Below, in pieces: positions 40,240 to 49,963 of a DNA stretch of 64,000 bases. This DNA is from Tolypothrix sp. PCC 7712 (GTDB lineage: Bacteria > Cyanobacteriota > Cyanobacteriia > Cyanobacteriales > Nostocaceae): assembly GCF_025860405.1 (NCBI RefSeq), contig NZ_CP063785.1, positions 3,038,001 through 3,102,000 of the forward strand. The letters run 5' to 3'. A program made the position numbers and the translations under genes. Within the stretch, counting starts at the first letter, position 1; each line of letters starts with the position of its first letter. The notes beneath the pieces are model-generated. The model was given only the letters and a program-made list of their open reading frames with translations, was not told the origin of the DNA and did not search any database.

Positions 40240-40586
40240 TCAAGTTTGCACAGAAAATTTTTCTGGATCTATATCCCAATTTACCCAACCTATAGCTACT
40301 CTGGCAGAGTTGATCTCAGGCGGTACTCTTAATGTATAAATTTTGCTAGTGCTAGGGCAAGTCATTTTTAATCAATGCATCGGTTCGACATCAACATCAG
40401 CATCAATGCGAAGTCAGGTTTATTCCTGCCAAGAATTTAGTGCTTGCGCCTGTAATTGCTCACATATACGATCGTAGCCTATAGCTTGAATTAAAACGCG
40501 TCTAAGTTCGGCATTGTCTATCTTAAAAGCCACTGCGTTTGCCATGCGTGAGGGTGTAGCTTGCCGTATTTCTTTGGTAATTTCAC
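40240..40586 (-). pseudogene. decayed remnant of a DUF6745-like cyanobacterial protein
   Basis: On the minus strand three consecutive pieces in different frames read as one protein: VKLPKKYGKLHPHAWQTQW (from 40586), then NAELRRVLIQAIGYDRICEQ and LQAQALNSWQE, then DADVDVEPM, stop, LKMTCPSTSKIYTLRVPPE and INSARVAIGWVNWDIDPEKF, ending SVQT at 40240. The order and wording match the C terminus of a cyanobacterial family I know as DUF6745 (from memory). Two frameshifts and one in-frame stop show decay. No 5' part was found further upstream. Confidence 0.7.
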
Positions 40587-40678
40587 TCTATGATCATAGA
40601 CTCTATAAAAGCTTTCTCATAGAGAAATATCTAACTATAGCAATCCTAAATGATTTGTGAAATCTGATCTGCAGGGTT

Positions 40679-40726
40679 GTTAACTGTTGACTGTTGACTG
40701 CTGACTGTCAACAGTCAACAGCCAAA
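40679..40726. repeat. STRR3-type CAACAGT repeats forming a perfect hairpin
   Basis: CTGTTGACTGTTGAC (40684-40698) pairs perfectly over 15 bases with GTCAACAGTCAACAG (40707-40721) around an eight-base loop. Related shorter copies are near 42057-42081 and 46910-46922. Confidence 0.85.
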
Positions 40727-40960
40727 ACCGATATTTTTCACAACTGAAATAGGAGCGCTATATAGTTTTCAAATAGTTGATGTAGTCATGAAAATGTCTG
40801 TATCAAATTCCTCCAAAATTAGTAAAGTGTTTCAGATTTAAAAGCATGAAAATCTGAAAAACTAATAATCAATTTCTTAGCTATAAATTGATGATATGCA
40901 GATAATCTGAGTCGGGTTTTGCTGTGGTTCAGACACTGGTTAGTAGCTGGCGGGAAATTT
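40727..40960. other. intergenic, no gene seen
   Basis: AT-rich spacer after the VOC gene stop. No terminator or frame was recognised. Confidence 0.45.
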
Positions 40961-41365
40961 TTAAATGACAATACCCAGGTTGGTGTAAATTTCAATTAAA
41001 TTACCATCAGGATCGCGAAAATGAGCTGTGCGGATTCCCCATTCTGGACGGTCTGTAGGTGGAGCCATTAAGATGCCATTATGCTCTTTGAGTTTTTGAT
41101 ACACTTCATCGACGTTATCAACCGCAAAAATTAAGGATGTTTTATCCTGGCTAGCAAAGGATGAAGGCTGATCCATACTAGGGATGACTTGAGCCATTAA
41201 CTCTTTTTTAAATATAGCTAGTTGAATAGATCCGGTACTAAATTCAGCATATCCGCTTTCTTCATCACCCCAATCCAAATTCAAACCCAATAAATCCCGG
41301 TAAAACAAAAAAGTGTCTTTGTAATTGGAAACGAGCAGTCTGAGATGTGTTAACTGAAGTTTCAT
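40961..41365 (-). CDS. VOC-superfamily (glyoxalase/bleomycin-resistance fold) protein
   Basis: 134 residues with two beta-alpha-beta-beta-beta halves: QLTHLRLLVSNYKDTFLFYR and DLLGLNLDWGD, then SLIFAVDNVDEVYQKLKEH and AHFRDPDGNLIEIYTNLG. His6-7 region and the C-terminal Glu of NLIEIY are possible metal ligands. The family includes lyases, dioxygenases and binding proteins, so the reaction is unknown. It starts 20 bases after the miaE stop on the same strand, so the two are probably one operon. Confidence 0.88.
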   Translation of the reverse strand: MKLQLTHLRLLVSNYKDTFLFYRDLLGLNLDWGDEESGYAEFSTGSIQLAIFKKELMAQVIPSMDQPSSFASQDKTSLIFAVDNVDEVYQKLKEHNGILMAPPTDRPEWGIRTAHFRDPDGNLIEIYTNLGIVI

Positions 41366-41385
41366 AATTGATGCACGTCAATGGA

Positions 41386-41982
41386 TTAACTATGAATTCT
41401 AGGTTCTGGGTGTAAATTTGCTAGCAATTCACTTTCAACAAATGCTAGTTCATCGAGCCGTTGCCTGACAATTGCTCGCTCAAAATAAGTATCTGCTAAA
41501 ACCCAGTAAGTACCGAAGTGACGGGCTTCTGATGCCATCAAACCACGGTAAAATTTTGCTAACTCTGGCTCAGGACAGTGGGTAGCTAATAATCCTAAAC
41601 GTTCGTGACTGCGTGCTTCAATTAATCCGGTGACGAGTAGAGAATCTAAAAATCTATCGGGTTCTTGGGGACGAACTTGCGCTTTTAAACCTGCGCCGTA
41701 GGGAGGTGGGGGTAAGGGTGCAAGGGGAATATTGCGGCGTTCTAGCCACTGGTTGACAAGTTCAAAGTGTTCTAGTTCTTCACGAGCGATCGCAGTTAAT
41801 TCTCTGACCATTTTCGCATTGGAAGGGTAGCGAAACATAAAATTTAACGCCACTCCCGCAGCTTTGCGTTCGCAGTGGGAATGGTCGAGCAAGATAATAT
41901 CTAAGTTAGCGATCGCTTGTTCTACCCAAGCTGAACTAGTAGGTTGTTTGAGAGCGTTGATCGTTGGTAATTCGGTAAGCAC
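41386..41982 (-). CDS. miaE: tRNA-(ms2io6A)-hydroxylase-like diiron protein
   Basis: 198 residues from GTG 41982 (reads VLTELPTINALKQPTSSAWV), preferred over the upstream start at 42030, with GGAG about 11 bases upstream. Ferritin-like diiron ligands: DHSHCERKAAG, then EELEHFELVNQWL, and later EARSHERLGLL and ASEARHFGTYW. In enterobacteria MiaE hydroxylates the isopentenyl side chain of ms2i6A37 of tRNA. The role in cyanobacteria is less clear. The VOC gene follows directly. Confidence 0.92.
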   Translation of the reverse strand: MLTELPTINALKQPTSSAWVEQAIANLDIILLDHSHCERKAAGVALNFMFRYPSNAKMVRELTAIAREELEHFELVNQWLERRNIPLAPLPPPPYGAGLKAQVRPQEPDRFLDSLLVTGLIEARSHERLGLLATHCPEPELAKFYRGLMASEARHFGTYWVLADTYFERAIVRQRLDELAFVESELLANLHPEPRIHS

Positions 41983-42118
41983 AGGATAAAAAACTCCAGA
42001 TATCTCAATATAGCTGAGATAGCCCAGCACATTGATTTTAATCTTTTCACAGATGACTGTTGACTGTTGAGCGTCAACAGCCTATGAAATGATTATGGCA
42101 ATGGAGATGGGTTTTAGC

Positions 42119-42841
42119 TTACCAGTCTATTGGTTGGCGATCGCGGAAGAATCCACCTGTAGGGCTATGATCAGGAAGCGTGGCTAGCCAGACAATTGTA
42201 TCTGCGCCTTGCTCTAGGGTTCTGGGTGCATTCACACCACCCATATCAGTTTTCACCCAACCTGGACAGACTGAATTTACTAAAATATTTGTTCCTTGTA
42301 ATTCGCTAGCAAAAATTCGCGTAACGGCATTCAATGCGGTTTTAGAAATACGGTATGCTGGAGAGCCTCCCCCCATGCTACTGAGTTGTCCCATTCCGGA
42401 AGAAACATTGACAATTCTGCCGTAATTCTGGTTCTTCATTAACGGAAGTAAAGCTTGGGTAACTCGGATCGCACCGTAAATATTTGTGTCGATTGTTTGT
42501 TGTATTGTGTCAATTTTGGTGTGAAAAATACTCAAATTATTGCCACTAGCTTCGGAATCAATATAGATGCCGGCATTATTTACCAAGGCATCAACTTTTC
42601 CAAATTCTTTATTTATAAATTCCCCTAATTGATGGGCGCTTTCATTGCTAGTAATATCTAGCGGATGATAAATTACATCTAATCCCTCATTTGTTAATTT
42701 TGTAGCTGCAGTATTACCTTTTTCTTGATTGCGGCTAGTGAGAATTACTTGATATCCTTGTTTAGCTAATTCGCGGGAGACTTCCAATCCTAAACCGCGA
42801 TTTCCACCTGTGATGACGGCAATTTTTTGATTAGTACTCAT
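42119..42841 (-). CDS. short-chain dehydrogenase/reductase
   Basis: 240 residues. NAD(P)-binding motif AVITGGNRGLGLEVSRELAK, then LVNNAGIY, catalytic Ser in NVSSGMGQLSS and YRISK for the Tyr-x-x-x-Lys pair. SRN-type basic residues (LTSRNQEK) after the second strand favour NADPH. Carbonyl reductase-like; substrate unknown. AGAGG about six bases before the ATG. It starts 18 bases after the stop of the CBS-PAS kinase, so it may share its transcript. Confidence 0.92.
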   Translation of the reverse strand: MSTNQKIAVITGGNRGLGLEVSRELAKQGYQVILTSRNQEKGNTAATKLTNEGLDVIYHPLDITSNESAHQLGEFINKEFGKVDALVNNAGIYIDSEASGNNLSIFHTKIDTIQQTIDTNIYGAIRVTQALLPLMKNQNYGRIVNVSSGMGQLSSMGGGSPAYRISKTALNAVTRIFASELQGTNILVNSVCPGWVKTDMGGVNAPRTLEQGADTIVWLATLPDHSPTGGFFRDRQPIDW

Positions 42842-42859
42842 GGTTTCCTCTCGATAATT

Positions 42860-45800
42860 TTAATCAATATTTATTAGCTGAGATAAAGTAGTTAATAAAT
42901 CTGCGGCGGTGTAGGGTTTGGCTAAAAACTCTCGCGCACCAGCTGCTAAGGCTTTCCGACTGTGAGTAGGTAACCCACTAGTAACGATGATTTTGAGTTG
43001 AGGATTTAATTGCTTGAGGGTATGGATAGCTGTCAATCCATCTAAACTCGGCATCATGATATCGATCAACACTACATTAATTTCCTGCTGATGCTGGGCG
43101 TAAATCGCGATCGCCTCAATACCATCGTTAGCAATCAAGGTTCTATAATTAGCTTGTTCTAGAGATGTTTTGGTGGCTAATTGTACCATGACCTCATCAT
43201 CGACAATCATCACTAGTTCTTGGTTTCCTGTTGGTATTGTCGCCGCTGATACTTGCTCATCTCTCGTTTCTTCTATAGCTGGTAAGTAAACTTTAAATTT
43301 TGTACCTTTACTTTCCTGGCTGAATACTTGTACAAAACCACCACTATTTTTGACAATACTCATGACGGTAGAAAGCCCTAATCCTGTGCCTTTACCAGGT
43401 TCTTTGGTGGTAAAAAAAGGGTCAAAAATCCGATCCATTAATTCTGGGGGAATGCCTGTACCTGTATCTGAAATGGTAATCACGACATAATTTCCCACCT
43501 GAGCATTCAGATCCATTCGGGTATAAATTTCATCAATAAACTGATTTTCAGCAGATAGATCAAGAGTTCCACCATCGGGCATAGCATCACGTGCATTGAC
43601 ACAGAGATTCATCAAAATCTGATGTATTTGGGTGGGATAGCCTTTCACCATCCATAGGGTTATCACAGGGATGTTGGTGGTAATTTCAATAGATTTAGGA
43701 AATGTCTGTGTAATAACTTTTGCTACTTCAAAAAGCAAATGTCCAATTTGTAAACAGATGGGTTTGCCTTCTGTTTCTCTGGAAAACATGAGTATTTGTT
43801 TAACTAAGTCGCTGCCACGTTTAGCACTTTTGGTCAATACTTCCACTAATTCTTGGGTTTTGCTATCAACTACTTGGATTCTTAATGGTAAAAGTTGAGA
43901 AATTGCCAAAATAGGTGTAAAGATATTGTTGAGATCATGGGCAATACCGCTAGCTAAAGTTCCCAAGCTTTCCAAACGTTGGGCGCGTAAAAATTGCTTT
44001 TCTAAACTCTTCTTTTCTGTAATATCAGTGTTGACAATCAGGATTGATTTTGGCTGTCCTGATTCTTCCTGCACCAGAGTCCAACGACTCTCAACGATAA
44101 TTTTTGTACCTGCTTTGGTAAGTTGCTCCAATTCTCCCCGCCAGCAGCCTTTCTCTAAAGTAGTGTTCATTGCAGTTGCGAGTTGAGATGCATCATCGTT
44201 AAATAACTTTTGGGCTGTCTTCTCTATAGCTTCGGCGGTAGTAAAGCCATATAAGCGCTCAGATCCTAAGCTCCAAAATAAGATTTTGTTGTGCAGATTG
44301 GTGACAAAAATCGCATCTGTAGCAATATCAATTAAAGCTGCTTGTTCGCGCATTTTCTCTTCTGCTTGTTTGCGCTCTGTAATATCGGTAATCATGCCTA
44401 AACCACCGATATATTCACCATTTTCATCAAAGATGGGAGTTCCTGAGACAATCGCCCAGACATTACAACCATTGCGATCGCAAAATTTAAAGTCGTGCCG
44501 TTCTCTAATGCCTGGTTGCCGACGTTGCCAATATTGTAAGGCGATCGCTTGTCCTTGCTCGTCCATAAATTCAAATAGCGACTTTCCCTGCATTTCCTCG
44601 ATGGTATAGCCCAACATCGAGGCCATTTGTTGATTAACTAAAGTTGTTTTCCCCTCAGCATCTACAGCCCATACACCTTCTATGGCAGTTTCCACGATGC
44701 AGCGATATTTGGCTTCACTTTGGCGCAAGGCAAGTTCTGCTTGCTTATACTTGGTAATATTGCGCGTGATTGTGAGTACTGATGCAACAGTGCCATTTTG
44801 GTCAAATTCTGGGACACAGCGGCTTTGGTAATATTTCACACCATTGTGACTGGGAAATTCAAATTCTATTTCTGCTGGCTGACCTGTGGTAAATACTTGT
44901 GTGAGAGTTGCGTTCCATACAATTAATTGATCTGCTGGCATTCCTAACTCTTCGTTGGTTTTACCGATAAACTCATGAGCAGGTAAGCCTGTTTCAGCTT
45001 CAATGGCTCGATTGACGTAAATATGGCGGAAATGAGAATCAAATCTGACAATAATATCGGGTGCATTGTCTGCTAGCGCTCGAAATGCTTGTTTTTCCTG
45101 ATTTAGTTCAGCAGTTCGCTGTGCTACACGGACTTCTAATTCCTCACGGGCTTGACGGAGGGCTGATTCTGCTAATTTACGCTCGGTGATGTCATCTACT
45201 ACCCCTACCAGGCGTATCGCTTGCCCATGCTGATTGTAATAAAAACTCCCACGAGCATTCACCCAGCGAATCTGATTATCCGGGAGAATTATCCGATATT
45301 CACATATATAACTTTGTCGATTGGCGATCGCTTTTTGCATACAAGCCTGAACTTGTAGCAAATCTTCAGGGTGAACTCGATTCGCCCAATCTTGGTAACT
45401 GCGTTTTGGGGTTCCTGGTTGATAGCCAAAGATAATCTCATGGTAAGGTGTCCAAATAGTCTCATTCTTCACCATATCCCAATCCCAAGAACCAGCTTGA
45501 GCCGCCTCTAACGCTAGTTTTAAACGCTCGTTACTCTGTTGCAGTTCTACTTCCAACTGCTGACGTTCTAGTATTTGCTGGTGCAATTGCTGATTGACAT
45601 AGCCCAGTTCACTTCTTTTTTCGGCAATCTGCTGTTGTAATGTGACAATCACACTCGACACTTCTAAGGGATCGACTGCATTGAGAAAACTGCTTTGAGT
45701 GACAATTCCCAACAGTTCGCCGCGATCGCCAGTTACTACTAATCTGCGGATATAGCGCTGCTGCATCTGTTGATAAGCAGCCCACATTGAATCCTCTGGC

Positions 45801-46546
45801 TTGACAGTAAATAGAGGCGTACTCATGACTGTTAAAGCTTGGGTATGGGCTAAATCCAGATTTAATGCCCGAAATTGCACAATATCTCGCTCGCTCACGA
45901 TGCCTTTGGGGTAAAGTAATTCCGAGTCGCCTGCTGCTTGAGGTTCGACAATGACGATACAGCTAACCCGATGCTGGCTCATCAATTGAGCTAAATCCAG
46001 TACAGAGGCGGTATGAGGCGCATGAATTACCTGAGTCAGCATTACTTCCTTGACTAGGCGCAATTTCAGCAAATTAGCAGGTTGGAGAGCTTGACGCAGG
46101 CTGTTGTGAGTCACAATCCCCATTAATTTTTCCTGCTCATCCACAATTGGAAGATGGCGAATTTGATGCTGACGCATCAGAGATAGGGGAATTGCCGCAT
46201 TGTAAGCATCGCTGTATTGCAGGGTGATGGCTTGTTGTGTCATCACTTCGCCAACTTTAATGTTTGCTAAGTTTACCCCCATCGCAATGAGCCTAACTAC
46301 GTCTCGCTCAGTAAATATACCTTTTATATTTGCTGCTTCTGTCACCAACACATAGCTATTGATTCCCGAACTGGAAGAACTCAGTGTAGATGTGGACTTT
46401 GCATCATCTAAACTACAACTCCTACCTCGCGCCTGACTCATAAAAGCGATCGCATCCATCACAGTAGTATCAGGTGTAACGGTTAAAGGATGGGGATCGA
46501 TAACCTGTGCAAGAGCCGGTAATGCGAAGAGATGGTCATTTTGCAT
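42860..46546 (-). CDS. hybrid sensor histidine kinase with four CBS domains and PAS domains
   Basis: 1228 residues from ATG 46546 (MQNDHLFALPALAQVIDPHP); the frame is open to 46624. Two CBS pairs (~1-310: DPHPLTVTPDTTVMDAIAFM, KVGEVMTQQAITLQ, VKEVMLTQVIHAPHTASVLD, TVMSTPLFTVKPEDSMWAAY), a coiled coil, then about four PAS/PAC units (repeated DDITERKLAE, DITERKQAEE). HisKA with GTLASGIAHDLNNIFTPI, HATPase with NLCVNARDAMPDGG and DTGTGIPPEL, and a C-terminal receiver with VVLIDIMMPSLDG. CBS pairs usually bind adenine nucleotides, so it may couple energy state with PAS signals. A SDR gene follows 18 bases downstream. Confidence 0.94.
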   Translation of the reverse strand: MQNDHLFALPALAQVIDPHPLTVTPDTTVMDAIAFMSQARGRSCSLDDAKSTSTLSSSSSGINSYVLVTEAANIKGIFTERDVVRLIAMGVNLANIKVGEVMTQQAITLQYSDAYNAAIPLSLMRQHQIRHLPIVDEQEKLMGIVTHNSLRQALQPANLLKLRLVKEVMLTQVIHAPHTASVLDLAQLMSQHRVSCIVIVEPQAAGDSELLYPKGIVSERDIVQFRALNLDLAHTQALTVMSTPLFTVKPEDSMWAAYQQMQQRYIRRLVVTGDRGELLGIVTQSSFLNAVDPLEVSSVIVTLQQQIAEKRSELGYVNQQLHQQILERQQLEVELQQSNERLKLALEAAQAGSWDWDMVKNETIWTPYHEIIFGYQPGTPKRSYQDWANRVHPEDLLQVQACMQKAIANRQSYICEYRIILPDNQIRWVNARGSFYYNQHGQAIRLVGVVDDITERKLAESALRQAREELEVRVAQRTAELNQEKQAFRALADNAPDIIVRFDSHFRHIYVNRAIEAETGLPAHEFIGKTNEELGMPADQLIVWNATLTQVFTTGQPAEIEFEFPSHNGVKYYQSRCVPEFDQNGTVASVLTITRNITKYKQAELALRQSEAKYRCIVETAIEGVWAVDAEGKTTLVNQQMASMLGYTIEEMQGKSLFEFMDEQGQAIALQYWQRRQPGIRERHDFKFCDRNGCNVWAIVSGTPIFDENGEYIGGLGMITDITERKQAEEKMREQAALIDIATDAIFVTNLHNKILFWSLGSERLYGFTTAEAIEKTAQKLFNDDASQLATAMNTTLEKGCWRGELEQLTKAGTKIIVESRWTLVQEESGQPKSILIVNTDITEKKSLEKQFLRAQRLESLGTLASGIAHDLNNIFTPILAISQLLPLRIQVVDSKTQELVEVLTKSAKRGSDLVKQILMFSRETEGKPICLQIGHLLFEVAKVITQTFPKSIEITTNIPVITLWMVKGYPTQIHQILMNLCVNARDAMPDGGTLDLSAENQFIDEIYTRMDLNAQVGNYVVITISDTGTGIPPELMDRIFDPFFTTKEPGKGTGLGLSTVMSIVKNSGGFVQVFSQESKGTKFKVYLPAIEETRDEQVSAATIPTGNQELVMIVDDEVMVQLATKTSLEQANYRTLIANDGIEAIAIYAQHQQEINVVLIDIMMPSLDGLTAIHTLKQLNPQLKIIVTSGLPTHSRKALAAGAREFLAKPYTAADLLTTLSQLINID

Positions 46547-46624
46547 ATTGTACTCAATAGTTTGATATCCGCGATCGCCAAAAGTCACCATGACAATGGG
46601 TAGAGAAAATTTGTGATTTGGCAA

Positions 46625-47488
46625 TATTTTTCAGATGGAATTTTTAAGGGTTGATCTCGATTGAGTCTAGCTCTGACTTCTTGAATTTTTAGTTTATGTA
46701 TTCACAAAAATATCCCTGATCGCCATGAAAACATAAATTTATCTGTCTATGAATACCTTTCTGATCAATAGATTACAAGCAGATGTAAAAAGCCCATATT
46801 AATTTTTTTTGTTACGAAAATCACAGACAAAATATTGAACCTGCAGGTTGCAACTACATGAGGTAAGTTAATGTGTGTTTAAATTGCGTAACTACTAAAA
46901 AGGGTTGTTAACTGTTGACAGCCTTCACGATTGATTGTGCAACTTAAAAGCAGAATAGCTTAGATAACTAGGGAATAAATATCAAAATTCTTCCTCATGG
47001 CTTGAAAATTGGGAAAAAGGCACAGGGGAAGAGATATTTTTATGTTTAGTTGTGGAATTTTTTCATTGCGACAACAATTCTCGTGTGTTATGGCTTGCAA
47101 CTAACGCACGCTACACTGATATTTTTCACAAATTAAATCTAATTCCCATAGATTTGAGAATTGCTCTGAATTTTTACTAATGATATTTGTCAATTTTTAC
47201 CTTGCATTTGAAAACGCTAAAAACCAGCGCTTTGAAGCTTTTAAGCTTCTATGTCACCATCTTAGCCTCAATCGATTTATTTTAATAGATTGCAAACTGG
47301 TAGATCATCCTTATGATAGATAATAAATACATTGTTATTTTTGCATCTATCATTAGATAGATTTCCAAAATTAATAACAATTGAAAAAATAACATGAGAA
47401 ATACTCAAAAAATGATTATGAGTTATAACTATTGAGCATCAAAAAATCGCAGGTCAAAGACATCTGCGATTGAAAAATTCAAATGTAC
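46625..47488. other. long intergenic region, no gene seen
   Basis: 864 bases, AT-rich, with a partial CAACAGT-type unit near 46910. A short inverted pair lies near 47230-47250 (GAAGCTTTTAAGCTTC). No supported gene or RNA. Probably holds the terminator region of the P450 gene and the promoter of the kinase. Confidence 0.5.
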
Positions 47489-48904
47489 CTAATTTCGGTG
47501 AGAAATCTGGATTTGGTAATTATCTTTCAGTTTTTTCAGAGGAAACTCCACAAACTGAGCTTCGTCTGTGGATTCCCAGGTAAACATCCGTAGCACATGA
47601 GACACAAAAACTTTAGTAATTGCGATCGCCATTTGTGCGCCCAAGCAAGCATGAACGCCACCACCAAAGGGAATAAATTCATACATCTTGCCCTCGCCCC
47701 TTTCTGACAGAAAACGCTCTGGAGCAAATACATCAGGCTGATGAAAGTATTCTGGCATGATATGTGCAATCCGTGGTTCTGCCATAATCACGCAACCTTT
47801 ATTATACAAAATTCCATCGATGACTACAGATTTGGTGAGTAGGCGGCTGGCAGTAGAACTGGGAGGTAGAGTCCGTAAGGATTCTTTAATTGTCGCTTCT
47901 AAAAATACCATCTGCTTTAAATGTTCAGAAGAGAACCTATTGATCTGTCTATTTCCACCCCCAAGACTAGCTTGCTCTTGTTGCAGCTTTGCAAGCACCT
48001 GCGGATGGCGAGCAATTTGGTACATCAGCGAAGATACCAAAGCAGAAATTTGGTACAACGAAGCCCATAGCTCTAATAGACATTGATTTTCAATTAACTC
48101 ATCACTGAATACCCCATCAGGATTTTCTTGCTGACTGGCTAGCATCATCGCGAGGAAGTCAGTCGTGGGGTTCTTCACTTTTTCTTGATCTCGCCGTCGG
48201 CGCACCACAGCACGCATAAATTCTATGAGTTTGGTACGCGCTGCTAGTCCTCTACCGTATTTTGTGAAGGGAGACTTCCAGCGAGATAAACCATAGAAGC
48301 CATCAAAATAGGTTTTGTACAAAGCTCTTAACTCTGCTTTAGAGGTGATGGGTAATCCTTGGAATGTGCCAGGGTCGGAATCTTCTAAAGTGATTCCTAA
48401 TAGTAGAGGTGTCAGGACATCAAAACAAATTTTCTCTACTGTGGGATAAATTGCGATTTGACCAGGCGCGACCCAATTCTGCAAACCACGCACAATTATT
48501 TCATTAATCTGGGGTGTGTAACCATCAAGTACACGACCAGTCAAACCGGGAGCTAGGGCATTTTTCCGCTGACGATGTAAATCTGGACGCTGAAACAGAC
48601 TATACTCGCCAAACATATCCATTGTGGTAGCTGGCAAGGCAATTTCTGTATATTTTAAATCCCCATTAAATGCCATTTGAATAGCTGAGGATTTGCCCAC
48701 CATGATAGTAGTGCGACCAAAAACACTGGTGGTAAATATGGGGCCGTACTCTGCTAAATTCTGACGACAGAAGCGATCAGGATTAGCAATGTATTTAAAA
48801 GTGTCATCCCACATAGGTTGGCGTGGTGGAGTACTTGTACCAGTGGGTGCGGCTTGTCCATCCTCTAGTACAAGTACTTCTTCAGTATTGGCAATGTTCT
48901 GCAT
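47489..48904 (-). CDS. cytochrome P450 with an atypical I-helix
   Basis: 471 residues, no membrane anchor. Heme loop FGGGVHACLG with ligand C420, and the K-helix ExxR pair E341/R344 (KESLRTLPP). The PERF-like motif is APERF (394-398). The I-helix (about 275-298) reads CLLELWASLYQISALVSSL, where most P450s have A/G-G-x-D/E-T; the acid-alcohol pair used for O2 activation is missing. It therefore may not be a usual monooxygenase. The N-terminal 30 residues are Thr/Pro/Gly-rich. An SDR gene lies 38 bases upstream on the same strand, so a two-gene operon is likely. Family assignment (CYP120/CYP110-like) is a guess. Confidence 0.92.
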   Translation of the reverse strand: MQNIANTEEVLVLEDGQAAPTGTSTPPRQPMWDDTFKYIANPDRFCRQNLAEYGPIFTTSVFGRTTIMVGKSSAIQMAFNGDLKYTEIALPATTMDMFGEYSLFQRPDLHRQRKNALAPGLTGRVLDGYTPQINEIIVRGLQNWVAPGQIAIYPTVEKICFDVLTPLLLGITLEDSDPGTFQGLPITSKAELRALYKTYFDGFYGLSRWKSPFTKYGRGLAARTKLIEFMRAVVRRRRDQEKVKNPTTDFLAMMLASQQENPDGVFSDELIENQCLLELWASLYQISALVSSLMYQIARHPQVLAKLQQEQASLGGGNRQINRFSSEHLKQMVFLEATIKESLRTLPPSSTASRLLTKSVVIDGILYNKGCVIMAEPRIAHIMPEYFHQPDVFAPERFLSERGEGKMYEFIPFGGGVHACLGAQMAIAITKVFVSHVLRMFTWESTDEAQFVEFPLKKLKDNYQIQISHRN

Positions 48905-48942
48905 AGCTTGACAAAGCTCAACTTTGTGCTGATGTCTTTATT

Positions 48943-49716
48943 TTAACTGCGGCGATTAACCAAGGTGGCACTAGCTTGATCAACAGGCATGAGTACCACT
49001 TCATTGATATTCACATGAGGCGATCGCGTAGTGCAGAAAAATACTACATCAGCCACATCTTCTGGAGTTAGGGGTTGAACTCCCTGATACACCTTTTTGG
49101 CGCGATCGCTATCGCCATGAAACCGCACATCGCTAAATTCTGTTTCTACCATCCCGGGATCGACAGAAGTCACCCGCACAGGAGTACCTAACAAATCTTG
49201 TTTTAAACCTTCGGAAATTGCTCTGACAGCCGCTTTCGTTCCACAATAAACATTGCCATTGGGGTAGGTTTGATGCCCAGCTATCGAACCTATATTTACC
49301 ACATGACCGCGATCGCGTTTTACCATCCCCGGCACAACATAACGGGTAAGGTAAAGTAAGCCCTTGATATTGGTATCAATCATTTCTTCCCAATCTGTAA
49401 AGCTGCCTTCATGCAACTTGTCTAAACCGCGACTCAGTCCCGCATTATTTATCAGGATATCAATCTCAGACCAAGCAGCCGGGAGAATAGAAATAGCAGA
49501 TTCCACCGCCAGGCGATCGCGCACATCTAGTTGTAACAAATGAGTTTCAGTACCAAATTCTTCACGGAGGTTAGCAGCTAACTCCTGTAACCGTTCCAGC
49601 CTTCGTGCCGCTAAAATCAACCTTGCACCCGCACCAGCAAAAACTTTGGCACAAGCAGTACCAATCCCACTACTTGCGCCAGTGATCAGAATAATTTGAT
49701 TTTGCAGGGAAATCAT
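48943..49716 (-). CDS. short-chain dehydrogenase/reductase paired with the P450
   Basis: 257 residues. Motifs: ILITGASSGIGTACAKVFAG, AARRLERLQELA (Arg-Arg favours NADPH), LINNAGLSRG, NIGSIAGHQTYPNGNVYCGT with the catalytic Tyr and Lys (YCGTK), and VDPGMVETEFSDVRF. It resembles the YdfG/serine dehydrogenase group. The P450 begins 38 bases after its stop codon. Together they could oxidise an alcohol made by, or feeding, the P450. Confidence 0.93.
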   Translation of the reverse strand: MISLQNQIILITGASSGIGTACAKVFAGAGARLILAARRLERLQELAANLREEFGTETHLLQLDVRDRLAVESAISILPAAWSEIDILINNAGLSRGLDKLHEGSFTDWEEMIDTNIKGLLYLTRYVVPGMVKRDRGHVVNIGSIAGHQTYPNGNVYCGTKAAVRAISEGLKQDLLGTPVRVTSVDPGMVETEFSDVRFHGDSDRAKKVYQGVQPLTPEDVADVVFFCTTRSPHVNINEVVLMPVDQASATLVNRRS

Positions 49717-49774
49717 TGTTAGTCAAGAGTCAAGAGTCCAGTGTTAATTGTCCAATAATTCGGAACAATTGACT

Positions 49775-49960
49775 AATGGGGGATTGGGGAACTCGGGGCC
49801 CCCTCTGGGGATAAGGGGTAATGGGGACTGGGGACTAGGGACTGGGGACTGGGGACTGGGGATTAGGGACTGGGGATTGGGGAAAAGGAAAAAAAGGGAA
49901 ATTATTATTACCCATTACCCATTACCCATTATCAATGCCCAATGCCCCATGCCCCATGCC
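49775..49960. repeat. STRR1 heptamers, third copy of the composite repeat, CCCATTA units
   Basis: GGGGATTGGGGAACTCGGGG leads into CCCCCTCTGGGGATAAGGGG and TAATGGGGA (49780-49826), identical in order to the copy at 5635-5690. GGGGACT/GGGGATT heptamers and then ACCCATT and CCCAATG/CCCATGC units follow, ending just before the stop of the NTF2-like gene. Confidence 0.88.
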
Positions 49961-49963
49961 CAT

